Source: an uncultured Collinsella sp. (GTDB lineage: Bacteria; Actinomycetota; Coriobacteriia; Coriobacteriales; Coriobacteriaceae). From it: a DNA stretch of 56,931 nucleotides. Shown one piece after another: positions 24,126-32,874 of the stretch (positions are counted from its first letter, which is position 1; the number at the start of each line of letters is the position of its first letter). Below the pieces are notes generated by a model. It was not told where the DNA came from. It did no database searches and worked only from the letters and a program-made list of their open reading frames with translations. A program made the position numbers and the translations under genes. The DNA is taken from contig CABUAT010000012.1 of assembly GCA_902489665.1 (NCBI GenBank), positions 1 through 56,931 on the forward strand. The letters are read 5' to 3'.

Positions 24126-25181
24126 GTGGACGGGCACGTGCAACATGACGGCTTTGGCCGCGATATCAACTACCTGCGCATTGCCGTTACCGACAAGTGC
24201 AATTTCCGCTGCATTTACTGCATGCCGGCCGATGGCGTGGCGCCCCGTGCACACGACGAGCTGCTCAGCGCCGAGGAAATCGCCCGCTTTGTGCGCATGG
24301 TGGCGGGGGAGGGCATTCGCCGCGTACGCCTGACGGGTGGCGAGCCGCTGGTCAGCCGCCGTATTATTCCGCTCATTCGTGACATCCGCGCGATTCCGCA
24401 GATCGAGGACATCTCGCTTACCACCAATGGCGCTCTGCTGCCCAAGCTGGCGCCGCAGCTCAAAGACGCCGGGCTTAACCGCGTTAACATCTCGCTCGAC
24501 ACACTCGACCCTACGCTCTTTGGAAGGATCACGCGCCTGGGTCGACTCGAGCAGACCATGGCTGGTATCGACGCGGCGCTGGCTTGGGGCTTTGAGCCCG
24601 TTAAGGTCAACTGCGTTGTGGTGCGCCGGTTCAACCAGGATGTGGCGTCCCTTGCGCGGCTCACGCTCGACCGTCCCATCCACCTGCGCTTTATCGAATA
24701 CATGCCCATCGGCGACGAGCACACGAGCTCGCATTGTGCCGTAGACCCTCACGCGCCCACACTCAATCCCGAGCTGTGGGACGCGAGCGACACCGTGCCG
24801 AGCGACGAGCTGCGGGCGCGCATCAATGCCGGGGCCGCCGCGACGGGACTGGGCGAGCTCGAGCCGCTCGACATCAACGACGCTCCTGCCGGCGCGGGTC
24901 CTGCGCGCTATTGGCACTTTCCGGGCGCGGCGGGAACGGTCGGCTTTATCAGCGCCATGTCCAATCATTTTTGCGCGAACTGCAACCGTCTGCGCCTGAC
25001 GGCCGATGGCAACGTGCGTCCGTGCCTGTTCAGCGATGCCGAGTATTCGGTGCGCGACGCCCTGCGCCGTGGTGATGATATGCAGGTACTTTCGATTTGG
25101 CGCGATGCCGTGGCCCACAAACCGCAGGAACACGCGATAATTGAGGGCACGCAACGATTTATGTCCCAAATCGGAGGATGA
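24126..25181 (+). CDS. moaA: GTP 3',8-cyclase (molybdenum cofactor step 1)
   Basis: 351 residues from a GTG start after GAGGGGAGG. The radical-SAM cluster motif is CNFRCIYC near residue 23, the second [4Fe-4S] site is the cysteine set beginning CANCNRLRLT near 285 and the more distal RPCLF, and the C-terminal GG is present. It converts GTP to the cyclic precursor of pyranopterin. The moaC-mobB fusion follows four bases later, so the two form an operon. Other cofactor genes are not in the window. Confidence 0.96.
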   Translation: MDGHVQHDGFGRDINYLRIAVTDKCNFRCIYCMPADGVAPRAHDELLSAEEIARFVRMVAGEGIRRVRLTGGEPLVSRRIIPLIRDIRAIPQIEDISLTTNGALLPKLAPQLKDAGLNRVNISLDTLDPTLFGRITRLGRLEQTMAGIDAALAWGFEPVKVNCVVVRRFNQDVASLARLTLDRPIHLRFIEYMPIGDEHTSSHCAVDPHAPTLNPELWDASDTVPSDELRARINAGAAATGLGELEPLDINDAPAGAGPARYWHFPGAAGTVGFISAMSNHFCANCNRLRLTADGNVRPCLFSDAEYSVRDALRRGDDMQVLSIWRDAVAHKPQEHAIIEGTQRFMSQIGG

Positions 25182-25185
25182 TCAT

Positions 25186-26490
25186 ATGGCCAAGAGCAGG
25201 TACGCCGATGCCACCAAGGCCGCTCGCAGGGCCGCGATGTCTGCCCACAAAGCCACGGCTGCGGCGAATGCTGGTAACGCCGACGCGTCCGCGCAGCCGT
25301 CTGCCAGCGCTGCCACCGAGCCCGCCCGCGACGCCCGTCGTGACGAGTTGACGCACGTGGACGCCAAGGGCGAGGTACGCATGGTTGACGTGTCCGACAA
25401 AGCCGAGACCTATCGCATTGCCATCGCAGAGGGCACCATCCTCATGCATCCCGAGACGCAGGCCATGGTGCTGCAGGACCGCGCCAAAAAGGGCGACGTG
25501 CTTGCCTGCGCGCGTGTGGCGGGCATCATGGCCATCAAACGCACGAGCGACATCATCCCCATGTGCCATCCGTTGCTCATTACCAAGAGTAAGTGCGATA
25601 TTGAGCCCATCGCTCCGGCAGGGACGCCTGTCGATGACGTGCCTGAGGGCTGGGCGCCGGCGCGCACGGACGGGCAGGTTGGCTTTCACGTGCTGGTCAC
25701 GGCGGGCGTGACGGGCAAGACGGGTATCGAGATGGAGGCACTGACTGGAGCGAGTGCCGCGTGCCTAACGATCTATGACATGTGCAAGGCGGTCGATCGC
25801 GGCATGGAGATCGTCGACGTGCGCCTGCTGCACAAGGAGGGCGGCCGCTCGGGCGTATGGGATCGCGCAGAGCGTCAGGCCGCTGCCGCTGAGACCGTGG
25901 CCACTGACGGTGCCGCGCTCGCAAACGCACCCGTCGCCGTCGCGCCCGCAGCTCCGACACCGGCCGTCCCCGCGATCGCGTTTATCGGCTACCAAAACTC
26001 GGGCAAGACCACGCTCGTCGAGAAGGTTATCGCCGAGCTCACCCGCCGCGGCCTGCGCGTGGGTTCGCTCAAGCATCACGGGCACCACGGCTTTGATATC
26101 GACGTGCCCGCTAAGGATACGTGGCGCCATCACCAGGCCGGCTCAAAACACGTGGGCCTCATCTGCGCCACGCGCTGGGCGGAGTACGCCGACACGCGCG
26201 AGGAGGACGAGATGCCCGCGCGCGAGCTGCTGTCGCGCTACAACGATGTCGACGTAGTAATCATCGAGGGCTACAAGACCGAGGGCTTCGACAACATCGT
26301 CGTCGCACGCTCCGGTGTCGACCGTCTGCGCGGCAAGAGCTCGCTCGACCTGGTCGACGGTCACACGTTGGCCCTTGCCTGCAACGAAGCCCTGGCGCGT
26401 CAGGCCTTCGACGCCGGCTTTGCGACCCGAGCCATCAACATCAACGACGCCCGAGCCATCTGCGACCTTATTCAAGATTATCTGGCCTAA
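25186..26490 (+). CDS. MoaC-MobB fusion protein (molybdenum cofactor biosynthesis)
   Basis: 434 residues. After a 50-residue Ala-rich leader, residues about 52-225 are MoaC (cyclic pyranopterin monophosphate synthase): HVDAKGEVRMVDVSDK, the conserved MCHPL, GKTGIEMEALTG and DMCKAVD. An Ala/Pro linker leads to a MobB domain from about 265: Walker A IGYQNSGKTT, then SLKHHGHHG and VIIEGYKTE. MobB is a GTP-binding helper for attaching guanine nucleotide to the cofactor. Joining an early and a late pathway step in one chain is unusual. Starts 5 bases after moaA. Confidence 0.92.
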   Translation: MAKSRYADATKAARRAAMSAHKATAAANAGNADASAQPSASAATEPARDARRDELTHVDAKGEVRMVDVSDKAETYRIAIAEGTILMHPETQAMVLQDRAKKGDVLACARVAGIMAIKRTSDIIPMCHPLLITKSKCDIEPIAPAGTPVDDVPEGWAPARTDGQVGFHVLVTAGVTGKTGIEMEALTGASAACLTIYDMCKAVDRGMEIVDVRLLHKEGGRSGVWDRAERQAAAAETVATDGAALANAPVAVAPAAPTPAVPAIAFIGYQNSGKTTLVEKVIAELTRRGLRVGSLKHHGHHGFDIDVPAKDTWRHHQAGSKHVGLICATRWAEYADTREEDEMPARELLSRYNDVDVVIIEGYKTEGFDNIVVARSGVDRLRGKSSLDLVDGHTLALACNEALARQAFDAGFATRAININDARAICDLIQDYLA

Positions 26491-26547
26491 AACCAGCCAA
26501 AAAAGACAGGTTTATTTTGGCAGGTTTTATCAGGGAAAACGTCATTA

Positions 26548-26580
26548 CCACCACAAAGGGGCCAGGCACCTTTGTGGTGG
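26548..26580. repeat. CCACCACAAAGG palindromic repeat, copy 2
   Basis: Perfect 12-base arms CCACCACAAAGG and CCTTTGTGGTGG around GGCCAGGCA, followed by TTTTTGC. Could terminate the moa transcript. Confidence 0.88.
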
Positions 26581-26754
26581 TTTTTGCTTTGGTAGATGTG
26601 TGGGGCATGCCTTACAATCTACCAAGTAGTTCATGACGGGCGAAAAACGGAGAGAAGGGGCTTGATGCGTCCTTAGTGTTTCTTGCGAATAGATTGATTT
26701 GACAGACGGTGGTGAATGCCCACCGCCCGTATTCGTATGAAACAAGGAGTCTCC

Positions 26755-28041
26755 ATGCTCGCCTCTCTTTTCTCAAAGCCTCAATCATCGCTGTCCGCGC
26801 AGGCTAAGCACCTGGTGGCAATGCGCTTCCTCATATATACCGGCTTTCAGACCAGTTATTTTATCGGTGTCATCGGAACGCTCACCTATGCAGACGATGC
26901 CTCGGTTGTGGCGACATCGCTGGCCGTCCTTTTTATGAACGTATTCGTGATCTTGGGATCCTTTGCGGGTGGCGCGACGCTCGACGCCTGGGGCCCGCGC
27001 CGTCATTTCTTGCTGAGCATCGTGGGCACGCTGGCAACCGGCGCGGCAATCCTCGTTTTTGGTAGCGCGACCGGCATCGTCCTGCTCGGCGCGGCGCTCT
27101 TGGGCTTTGTGATGGGGTTTGCCCAGCCCATCGCCACATCCTATCCGGCTTACCTCACTGACGATCCTGTCGAGCTCAAAGACATCAACTCCGCCATCGC
27201 CATGTTTTCAAACGTGAGTATCATCGTTGGCCCCACGCTGGGCGGCTTTGTCGCGGCGGCTGCGTCGTCGCGCGCGGTGTTTGTGCTCATGATGATCTTT
27301 ACCGTACTGGCGCTCGCCGCCGGTTGGGGCTTTAGGCAAAGTGCAGGTCAGGCCGCCACACACGAAGGCAAACCCGCAATCGGCGACATCACGTCGGATA
27401 AGGCCAGCCAAAGTCCCGACCCCAACACATCTTCTCGCGCCACCTTCGCAGCCAGCATCAAGACAGTCTTCACCAACAGCGTCCTCGCCCTGCTGTTCTT
27501 CATTATCTTTCTTTCGAACTTTGGCTATGGCGCCTTCGATCCACTGGAGTCGTTCTTCTACCGCGATGTCCTGCACGTCGGCGTTGAGTGGATGGGCTGG
27601 CTCTCGTCGGCCAGCGGTGTGGGCGCGGTGCTGGGCGCCGTTATTGCGCTCCGTTTGCCGCCGCACCTGATCAACCTTAAAACGCTGCTCGCGGCGCTTA
27701 TGTCCGTGGGTCTGGGAAGTTTGCTCTATGTGGGAACATCGTACGTGGGCGTAGCCCTCGTCGGCCAGATTGCCCTGGGCGTGGCCTGGGGCGTCGTCAA
27801 CCCGCTCCACAACACTATCGTGCAGACGACGGCCCCGCTCGAGCAGCTTGGTCGCGTGAACTCGGTCATGGGCTTTGGCAACATGTTTGCCGGCGTAGCC
27901 CCGCTGGCGATTGCCCCGTGGCTGGCGGCGACATTTGGCGTGCAGCAGACGCTCGTAGGGGCGGGTGTGGTCGTGACGGCAGTTCCCGCGGCGTTGCTGC
28001 TGTTTGGCCGCCGGCATTTTGATCGTGCCGCAAGGCAGTAA
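26755..28041 (+). CDS. MFS transporter
   Basis: 428 residues starting at ATG 26755, six bases after AAGGAG. About 12 hydrophobic helices and the loop motif AGGATLDAWGPRR between helices 2 and 3 place it in the major facilitator superfamily. A long polar central loop (DITSDKASQSPDPNTSS) splits the two halves. The leader at 26690-26735 holds a hairpin GGTGG/CCACC nested in CGAATA/TATTCG. Substrate unknown; single gene. Confidence 0.88.
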   Translation: MLASLFSKPQSSLSAQAKHLVAMRFLIYTGFQTSYFIGVIGTLTYADDASVVATSLAVLFMNVFVILGSFAGGATLDAWGPRRHFLLSIVGTLATGAAILVFGSATGIVLLGAALLGFVMGFAQPIATSYPAYLTDDPVELKDINSAIAMFSNVSIIVGPTLGGFVAAAASSRAVFVLMMIFTVLALAAGWGFRQSAGQAATHEGKPAIGDITSDKASQSPDPNTSSRATFAASIKTVFTNSVLALLFFIIFLSNFGYGAFDPLESFFYRDVLHVGVEWMGWLSSASGVGAVLGAVIALRLPPHLINLKTLLAALMSVGLGSLLYVGTSYVGVALVGQIALGVAWGVVNPLHNTIVQTTAPLEQLGRVNSVMGFGNMFAGVAPLAIAPWLAATFGVQQTLVGAGVVVTAVPAALLLFGRRHFDRAARQ

Positions 28042-28042
28042 A

Positions 28043-28102
28043 ACCATCACAACATTCGATGAAAATCGCGATTTTGCCGAAAAACGTCGAATGTTGTGAT
28101 GG
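28043..28102. repeat. CATCACAACATTCGA palindromic element, copy 3
   Basis: Starts two bases after the MFS stop codon. The arms ACCATCACAACATTCGA and TCGAATGTTGTGATGG match copies 1 and 2, but the loop has GAAAATCGCGATTTT, its own small palindrome. Confidence 0.82.
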
Positions 28103-28154
28103 ATTGCGCTCAGGACCAGGCCATCCTGCGAGTCCGGCTCCTCTGCGGGCCAGG

Positions 28155-28187
28155 CCACCACAAAGGGGCCAGGCACCTTTGTGATGG
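28155..28187. repeat. CCACCACAAAGG palindromic repeat, copy 3
   Basis: Arms CCACCACAAAGG and CCTTTGTGATGG with one mismatch, followed by TTTTGC, in the gap before the HAD gene. Confidence 0.85.
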
Positions 28188-28280
28188 TTTTGCTTTGAGG
28201 GGCCGCACCTGCGCCTTGGTATACCATGTATGCCGTTTGCGAATACATCCAGCACCGCCGCACAACCCAGAAAGGCTCCC

Positions 28281-29102
28281 ATGGACACCACCTTCAACCA
28301 CATCAAAGCCGTGTTCTGCGATATCGACGGCACGCTGCTCACGAGCCAGCACACGGTGTCCCCGCGCACCGTGGCGGCGATCCGCGCCCTGCGCGAGCGC
28401 GGTGTGCTCTTTGGCCTGTGCACCGGGCGCGACGCCCACGCGACCGAGGCCATGTACGAGCTCTGGGGCATCGAAGGCCTGGTAGACGTGATGGTGGGCT
28501 GCGGTGGCGCCGAGGTCATCGACCGCGCGCACGACATCAACGAGCTGAGCTATCCGCTGCCGGGCGAGACCATCGCGCGCATCTGCAAGCACATGGCGGA
28601 CCTTCCGGCAACGCCCGTCTGCCCCCGAGACGGCGTGTTCTACGTGCCCGAGAGCAACGCGTGCGTCGAGCACCTGTCGCGCGTCGACGGCGTGCCCTAC
28701 CAGGTGGTCGATTTTGCCGAGTTCTTGCGCGAGCCGCAGCCCAAGGTGATGTTTACCATGGCGCCCGAGGTAATGCCGCGGGTGATTGAGCGAGCATCGA
28801 CGTTTGCCGATGACACTGTTAAGGCGGCGGCCCTGCAAACCACGCAACGGCTCTACGAGTTCATGGATCCGCGCGTGTCCAAGACGCGCGGCCTTGTGCG
28901 TGTGGCGGAGCTCAACGACATGGAGCTCCAGGACATCTGCGTGTTTGGCGATGCGGACAACGACACCTGCATGGTGGCCGACGCCGGCGTGGGTGTGGCC
29001 ATGGCAAATGGCAGCGAAGCCACCCGCTCCGCCGCCGATTTTGTAACCGCGAGCAACGACAAAGACGGCATCGCGATCTTTATCGAGGAGCATCTACTGT
29101 AG
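28281..29102 (+). CDS. HAD family hydrolase (Cof type)
   Basis: 273 residues. HAD motif I is FCDIDGTLL near residue 10 with the nucleophilic aspartate; motif IV is FGDADNDTCMV near 220. The large cap between is of the Cof type, common in sugar-phosphate phosphatases. The ATG at 28281 follows AGAAAGG; the upstream in-frame codons are unlikely. Substrate not predictable. Monocistronic, cytoplasmic. Confidence 0.88.
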   Translation: MDTTFNHIKAVFCDIDGTLLTSQHTVSPRTVAAIRALRERGVLFGLCTGRDAHATEAMYELWGIEGLVDVMVGCGGAEVIDRAHDINELSYPLPGETIARICKHMADLPATPVCPRDGVFYVPESNACVEHLSRVDGVPYQVVDFAEFLREPQPKVMFTMAPEVMPRVIERASTFADDTVKAAALQTTQRLYEFMDPRVSKTRGLVRVAELNDMELQDICVFGDADNDTCMVADAGVGVAMANGSEATRSAADFVTASNDKDGIAIFIEEHLL

Positions 29103-29122
29103 CGCCGCGCGCTGGACAAAAA

Positions 29123-29155
29123 CCACCACGAAGGGGACAGGCACCTTTGTGGTGG
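29123..29155. repeat. CCACCACAAAGG palindromic repeat, copy 4
   Basis: Arms CCACCACGAAGG and CCTTTGTGGTGG around GGACAGGCA, just after the HAD gene. Confidence 0.85.
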
Positions 29156-29159
29156 TTCG

Positions 29160-29550
29160 ATCAGGCGTCCCGGCAACCGATTGCCGGGACGCTTATTGTT
29201 CCGAGGCGAATCGACGCGGTGAACAAACGACCACTCGCAGCCAAATATCGACCGTTCACAGATTGAGTAGGTTAAAACAAAATGTTGTACAAATAACAAC
29301 AGAGTGTCATTTCTCTATATTTGCCAGCAGTTCTACCTGCGGTTTTCCATAATTGAAAAATCGAATAACACAGCATGATTAAACAAATGTCAAGGAAAAG
29401 ACTCTGAGAAAAGAAATTGACAGAATCGGGCTTTTCGTTGTTTAAACAATGAGTAATAATATGTATATCTTGCGCGAGCAATTATAGGTTGCGCGCTCTA
29501 TACTAATTCGTGAAAGAGCAAGATCGCGGTCTCTTGGGGAGGAGACATCG
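29160..29550 (+). promoter_or_regulatory. AT-rich upstream region of the pilus adhesin gene
   Basis: About 390 bases without a gene, clearly richer in A+T than the rest of the window from 29260 on. Near the 3' end two TTGCGCG repeats (about 29471 and 29489) precede a possible -10 TATACT at about 29499, then GGGGAGGAG before the start codon. The low G+C suggests a recently acquired control region or a site bound by a silencing or activating protein. Confidence 0.5.
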
Positions 29551-32500
29551 ATGACAGCAAACTCGGATAAATCTAAGCAGAACAATAAAGCGGCACATCG
29601 TGTGCTAGCAGGTGTTTTGTGCGGAGCTTCCGTTTTGAGCCTGGTGCTGTCGCTCGTTATGCCCCCGATCTCGCAGGCCATCGCCAACGACGCCCAGGCA
29701 TTTTCTACCGGGGAAACTGTAATGGGGAGGGGTCCCTCAAGTGAGTCCGCTGCTGTAGATAACACCAGCGAGGATGCCGAAAACCAGAATAGCGCCGCCA
29801 CCTTTGCGAGCGCGGCTACCACTGTGAACAAGGGCATCTACAAGCCCACGTCTATCGGTATCGGTACGAATATCGATGTCTCCACCCCCGATCCCGGCGT
29901 TGCTACCTACGTTGGCCGCGACATGTACATCGGTGGTAAGCCGAGCGACGGCACTAGCAATCTTGATGCGAGCAACGCCCCCACCGGCTCATATGCCGCT
30001 GAGGCGGAGGGCCTTACCGTGGTCCGTGGCAAGCTTGCCATGAATCCACTCAAAGAGAGCTGGCCCTATAATAATAGTGGCGGCGCTGGTTTCCGCTTTG
30101 GCACCGTTGGTTTTGGTTCCCAGTTCCGTCCTGTCGCCGGCAGCACCGTGCTCGCGGTGGCCGGAATTAAAAGTGCGATCACCAATATGAGCGTTGGTTA
30201 TAGCGGCGACTCGCCGGAGACGACTACCGTTGGCGCTTGGAACAAAGGCGCTTGGGTCGGACAGCAGAAATCTTCTGAGGGCGCGAATCCTTCCGGCTTT
30301 GCCTATACTGCGCAGATCGCAGGCCCCATCACATACTGGCTCGGTAACAGTAAACGCCAATCCGTGGTGACAACGCAGGGTAATTGGTACGAGGGCAAGA
30401 ACTTTCAGGAAAGCAACCTGTTCAATCAAACTGTTGATTTGACTAATGTCAACAATAACGATTATTCGAGCTACAACGGTGAAGATGGGTACCTCTCGAA
30501 GCTATCGAAACAGCTCGACTCGTTTGAAGAGACCGGCGAGGTGGATGTCAACGGCTTTGCAGAGCCTAATAGCAACTACGTCATCAACAAGTACAATAAC
30601 GACGGAACAAGCTATACACTCAAATTCGATGCTAGCGACGATGGTAGCGACGATGGTAGCGACAAGTCTGTTTCCGGTGCGCTCGATACCGGAATCCCGA
30701 GCAATAAGATTCGCAACACCGAGCGACTCATCACCTTTACCGGCGATGGAACTTCTATGCAACAGGTCTTCACCATCGCCGGTTCCGAGCTCTCCAACTG
30801 GAAGGATGGCGTCTACTACCGCGGCGTCGACTTTAAGTTCGTCGATGTCCCCGAAGGCGCATCCGTTGTCGTGAACGTTACAGGTGCTGATTCTGTCGAG
30901 TTCCACAACGGCTGGCGCTTTTGGTGGAACGGCACCGAGATTTCGCGTGGTTACGAAACTCAATATTCCGGCAAGCCGCTGGGCGAGGCATACGCGACGG
31001 CTTCTCAGTCCATCATGTGGAACTTCGTCGATACCACGAGCCTCACCATCCGTGGTGGCATTGCGGGCGAGGGTAGAAAAGACTGGGGCTATGGCGGCGA
31101 TGAAACCAATGCTAAGTGGACCGACGATGACCCCGCCGCTGCTATGCTCGGATCGATTCTCGTTCCCAAAGGAAGTTTCGACGATCATGTGACCACCAAC
31201 GGTCGTGTGTACGTGGGCGAAGACTTCATGATGAACAACCCTAAGGTCGCGTACAGCTTCAACGAGGGTAATTCGGCTTCCGTCATCGATATGGACCAGG
31301 AGCGTCACAACTTCCCGTGGTCTGGCTCGTATACACCGGACGGCTCTGTCATTGCATGGAGCAAGGTCGACGCTGCGGACAGCAAGCCGCTCGCGGGTTC
31401 CGAGTGGGCTATCTATGGTTCTGTCGAGGATGCTGTCGCGGGCGGCGATAACGCTATCGTGACGGTGACGGATGGTGGCGCAAATGATTACGCTTCGGGT
31501 GATGGCGAGCTTCAGTTCAACTATTTGAATCAGAAGGCCAACATCGGCGATCCCAACGATAAAGACTGCTTCAAGTACTACATTCGCGAGGTCAAGGCGC
31601 CGGCTGGTTATCAGAAGTCGGACACCATCTACTACGCAACCATGAACAACACCGGCGAGCAGGTGAACTATGTTCAGGGTTATGTGAATACGGCAAGCGG
31701 CAACTCACTGGTCCCGTTCAAGAATAACCCTAAGGGCGCCATCCTCAACGCCAAGACCACGGTGTCTTGGACCAAGGTGGAGAAGGGCGACGCAAAACTC
31801 ACTCCTTTGGCAGGTTCTGAGTGGAAGCTCACCAAGACTAATGACGCCGATGGTGTAAAAATTGCGGACGCTGTATCCTTTACTGTTATTGATAACGATA
31901 CGAATACGGGGGCTGCCAGCGACAAGTGGGCAGATTCTGATTCCGCCGATGGCAAGTTCAAGCTCGAGGGCTTGCTGCCGGGTACGTACACGCTTGTTGA
32001 GACCCAGGCTCCGATTGGCTACAACTTGAATGACGCGGGTTACGAGTTCAAGGTGTCCAAGGACGGCTCCGTTACGTGGACCGAGGATAAAAAGCCGTCT
32101 ATTGACGAGAGCGGCAACGCGTACATCTCCGATTCTCTTACCACTACGTCCGTGACGATCCCGGTGACCAAATCTGTTCGCAATACGGACTGGCCGAAGG
32201 ATTCCAGCGATAAGTACGTTGCGTTCAAATTCAGCATCGAGGCTACAGGGGAAAATAGGGGTAACGCACCTAAGCCCGAACCGACGACTATTTCCGTCGT
32301 TCCCTCAGGCTCCACTAAGCTCAACGACGTCACCGCGACCTTTGGCGCCATGACGTTCAACAAGTCGCACCTGTCCGATACCTCCGGTACGGCGGGTGAC
32401 TACGCCAAGACCTACACCTACACGGTGAAGTAGGTCGCGCCTAACGCCGATGCCATCGACAAGCTCCGCTACTCCAAGGCCGAGTACCAGGTTGCCGTCA

Positions 32501-32835
32501 CGGTGAAGGCCGTCATGGTCGATGGCAAGTACACCGGCCTCACCACCTCGACCACGGTCACCCAGGTGAAGGACGACATGGGCAACGCCCTGGGTGAGAA
32601 CGGGCAGGGCGTCGTGGTTCAACCCTCCGCCGCCGCGCCCGACGCCATCCCCACCTCCACCTTCACCAACGTGAAAGTTCTCACGGACCTCCCGCTCACC
32701 GGCGCGGGTTGGACCGAAAACTCCATGCTCCTCGTGGGCGCCGGTCTCATGCTTCTGAGCGGCATCGCTGCGGGAGCGTATTGGTTCGCTACAAAGCGCC
32801 GCCAGGACGACCCGTCCGATGGCGCTGGTAGATAG
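29551..32835 (+). pseudogene. Large SpaA-type LPxTG pilus adhesin, split by in-frame amber codon
   Basis: Reads as 960 residues to TAG at 32431-32433, then continues in the same frame for 134 more codons. The N-terminus has a signal peptide (VLSLVLSLVMPPISQAIA). Residues 590-850 hold two SpaA/prealbumin-like domains (ending YIREVKAPAGY and LVETQAPIGY). The final domain (TIPVTKSV ... YTYTVK) is a Spy0128-like isopeptide linker. The stop falls after YTVK, where YTVKE is usual, so GAG to TAG is the likely change. The anchor LPLTG, hydrophobic stretch and basic tail lie beyond the stop. As read, the product would be secreted but not anchored by sortase. Confidence 0.85.
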
Positions 32836-32874
32836 ATGTTTATGAATGTCGGGCTCATTTCTGAAAGGGGAATC

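Noticed and set aside
26690..26735. Guanidine (ykkC-type) riboswitch before the MFS gene
   Set aside because: There is a small hairpin, but the conserved ACGR loops or other class-defining motifs are not visible.
32431..32433. Programmed recoding (pyrrolysine or selenocysteine-like read-through)
   Set aside because: No recoding genes or stem-loop evidence in the window and TAG is an ordinary stop elsewhere; a GAG to TAG change is simpler.
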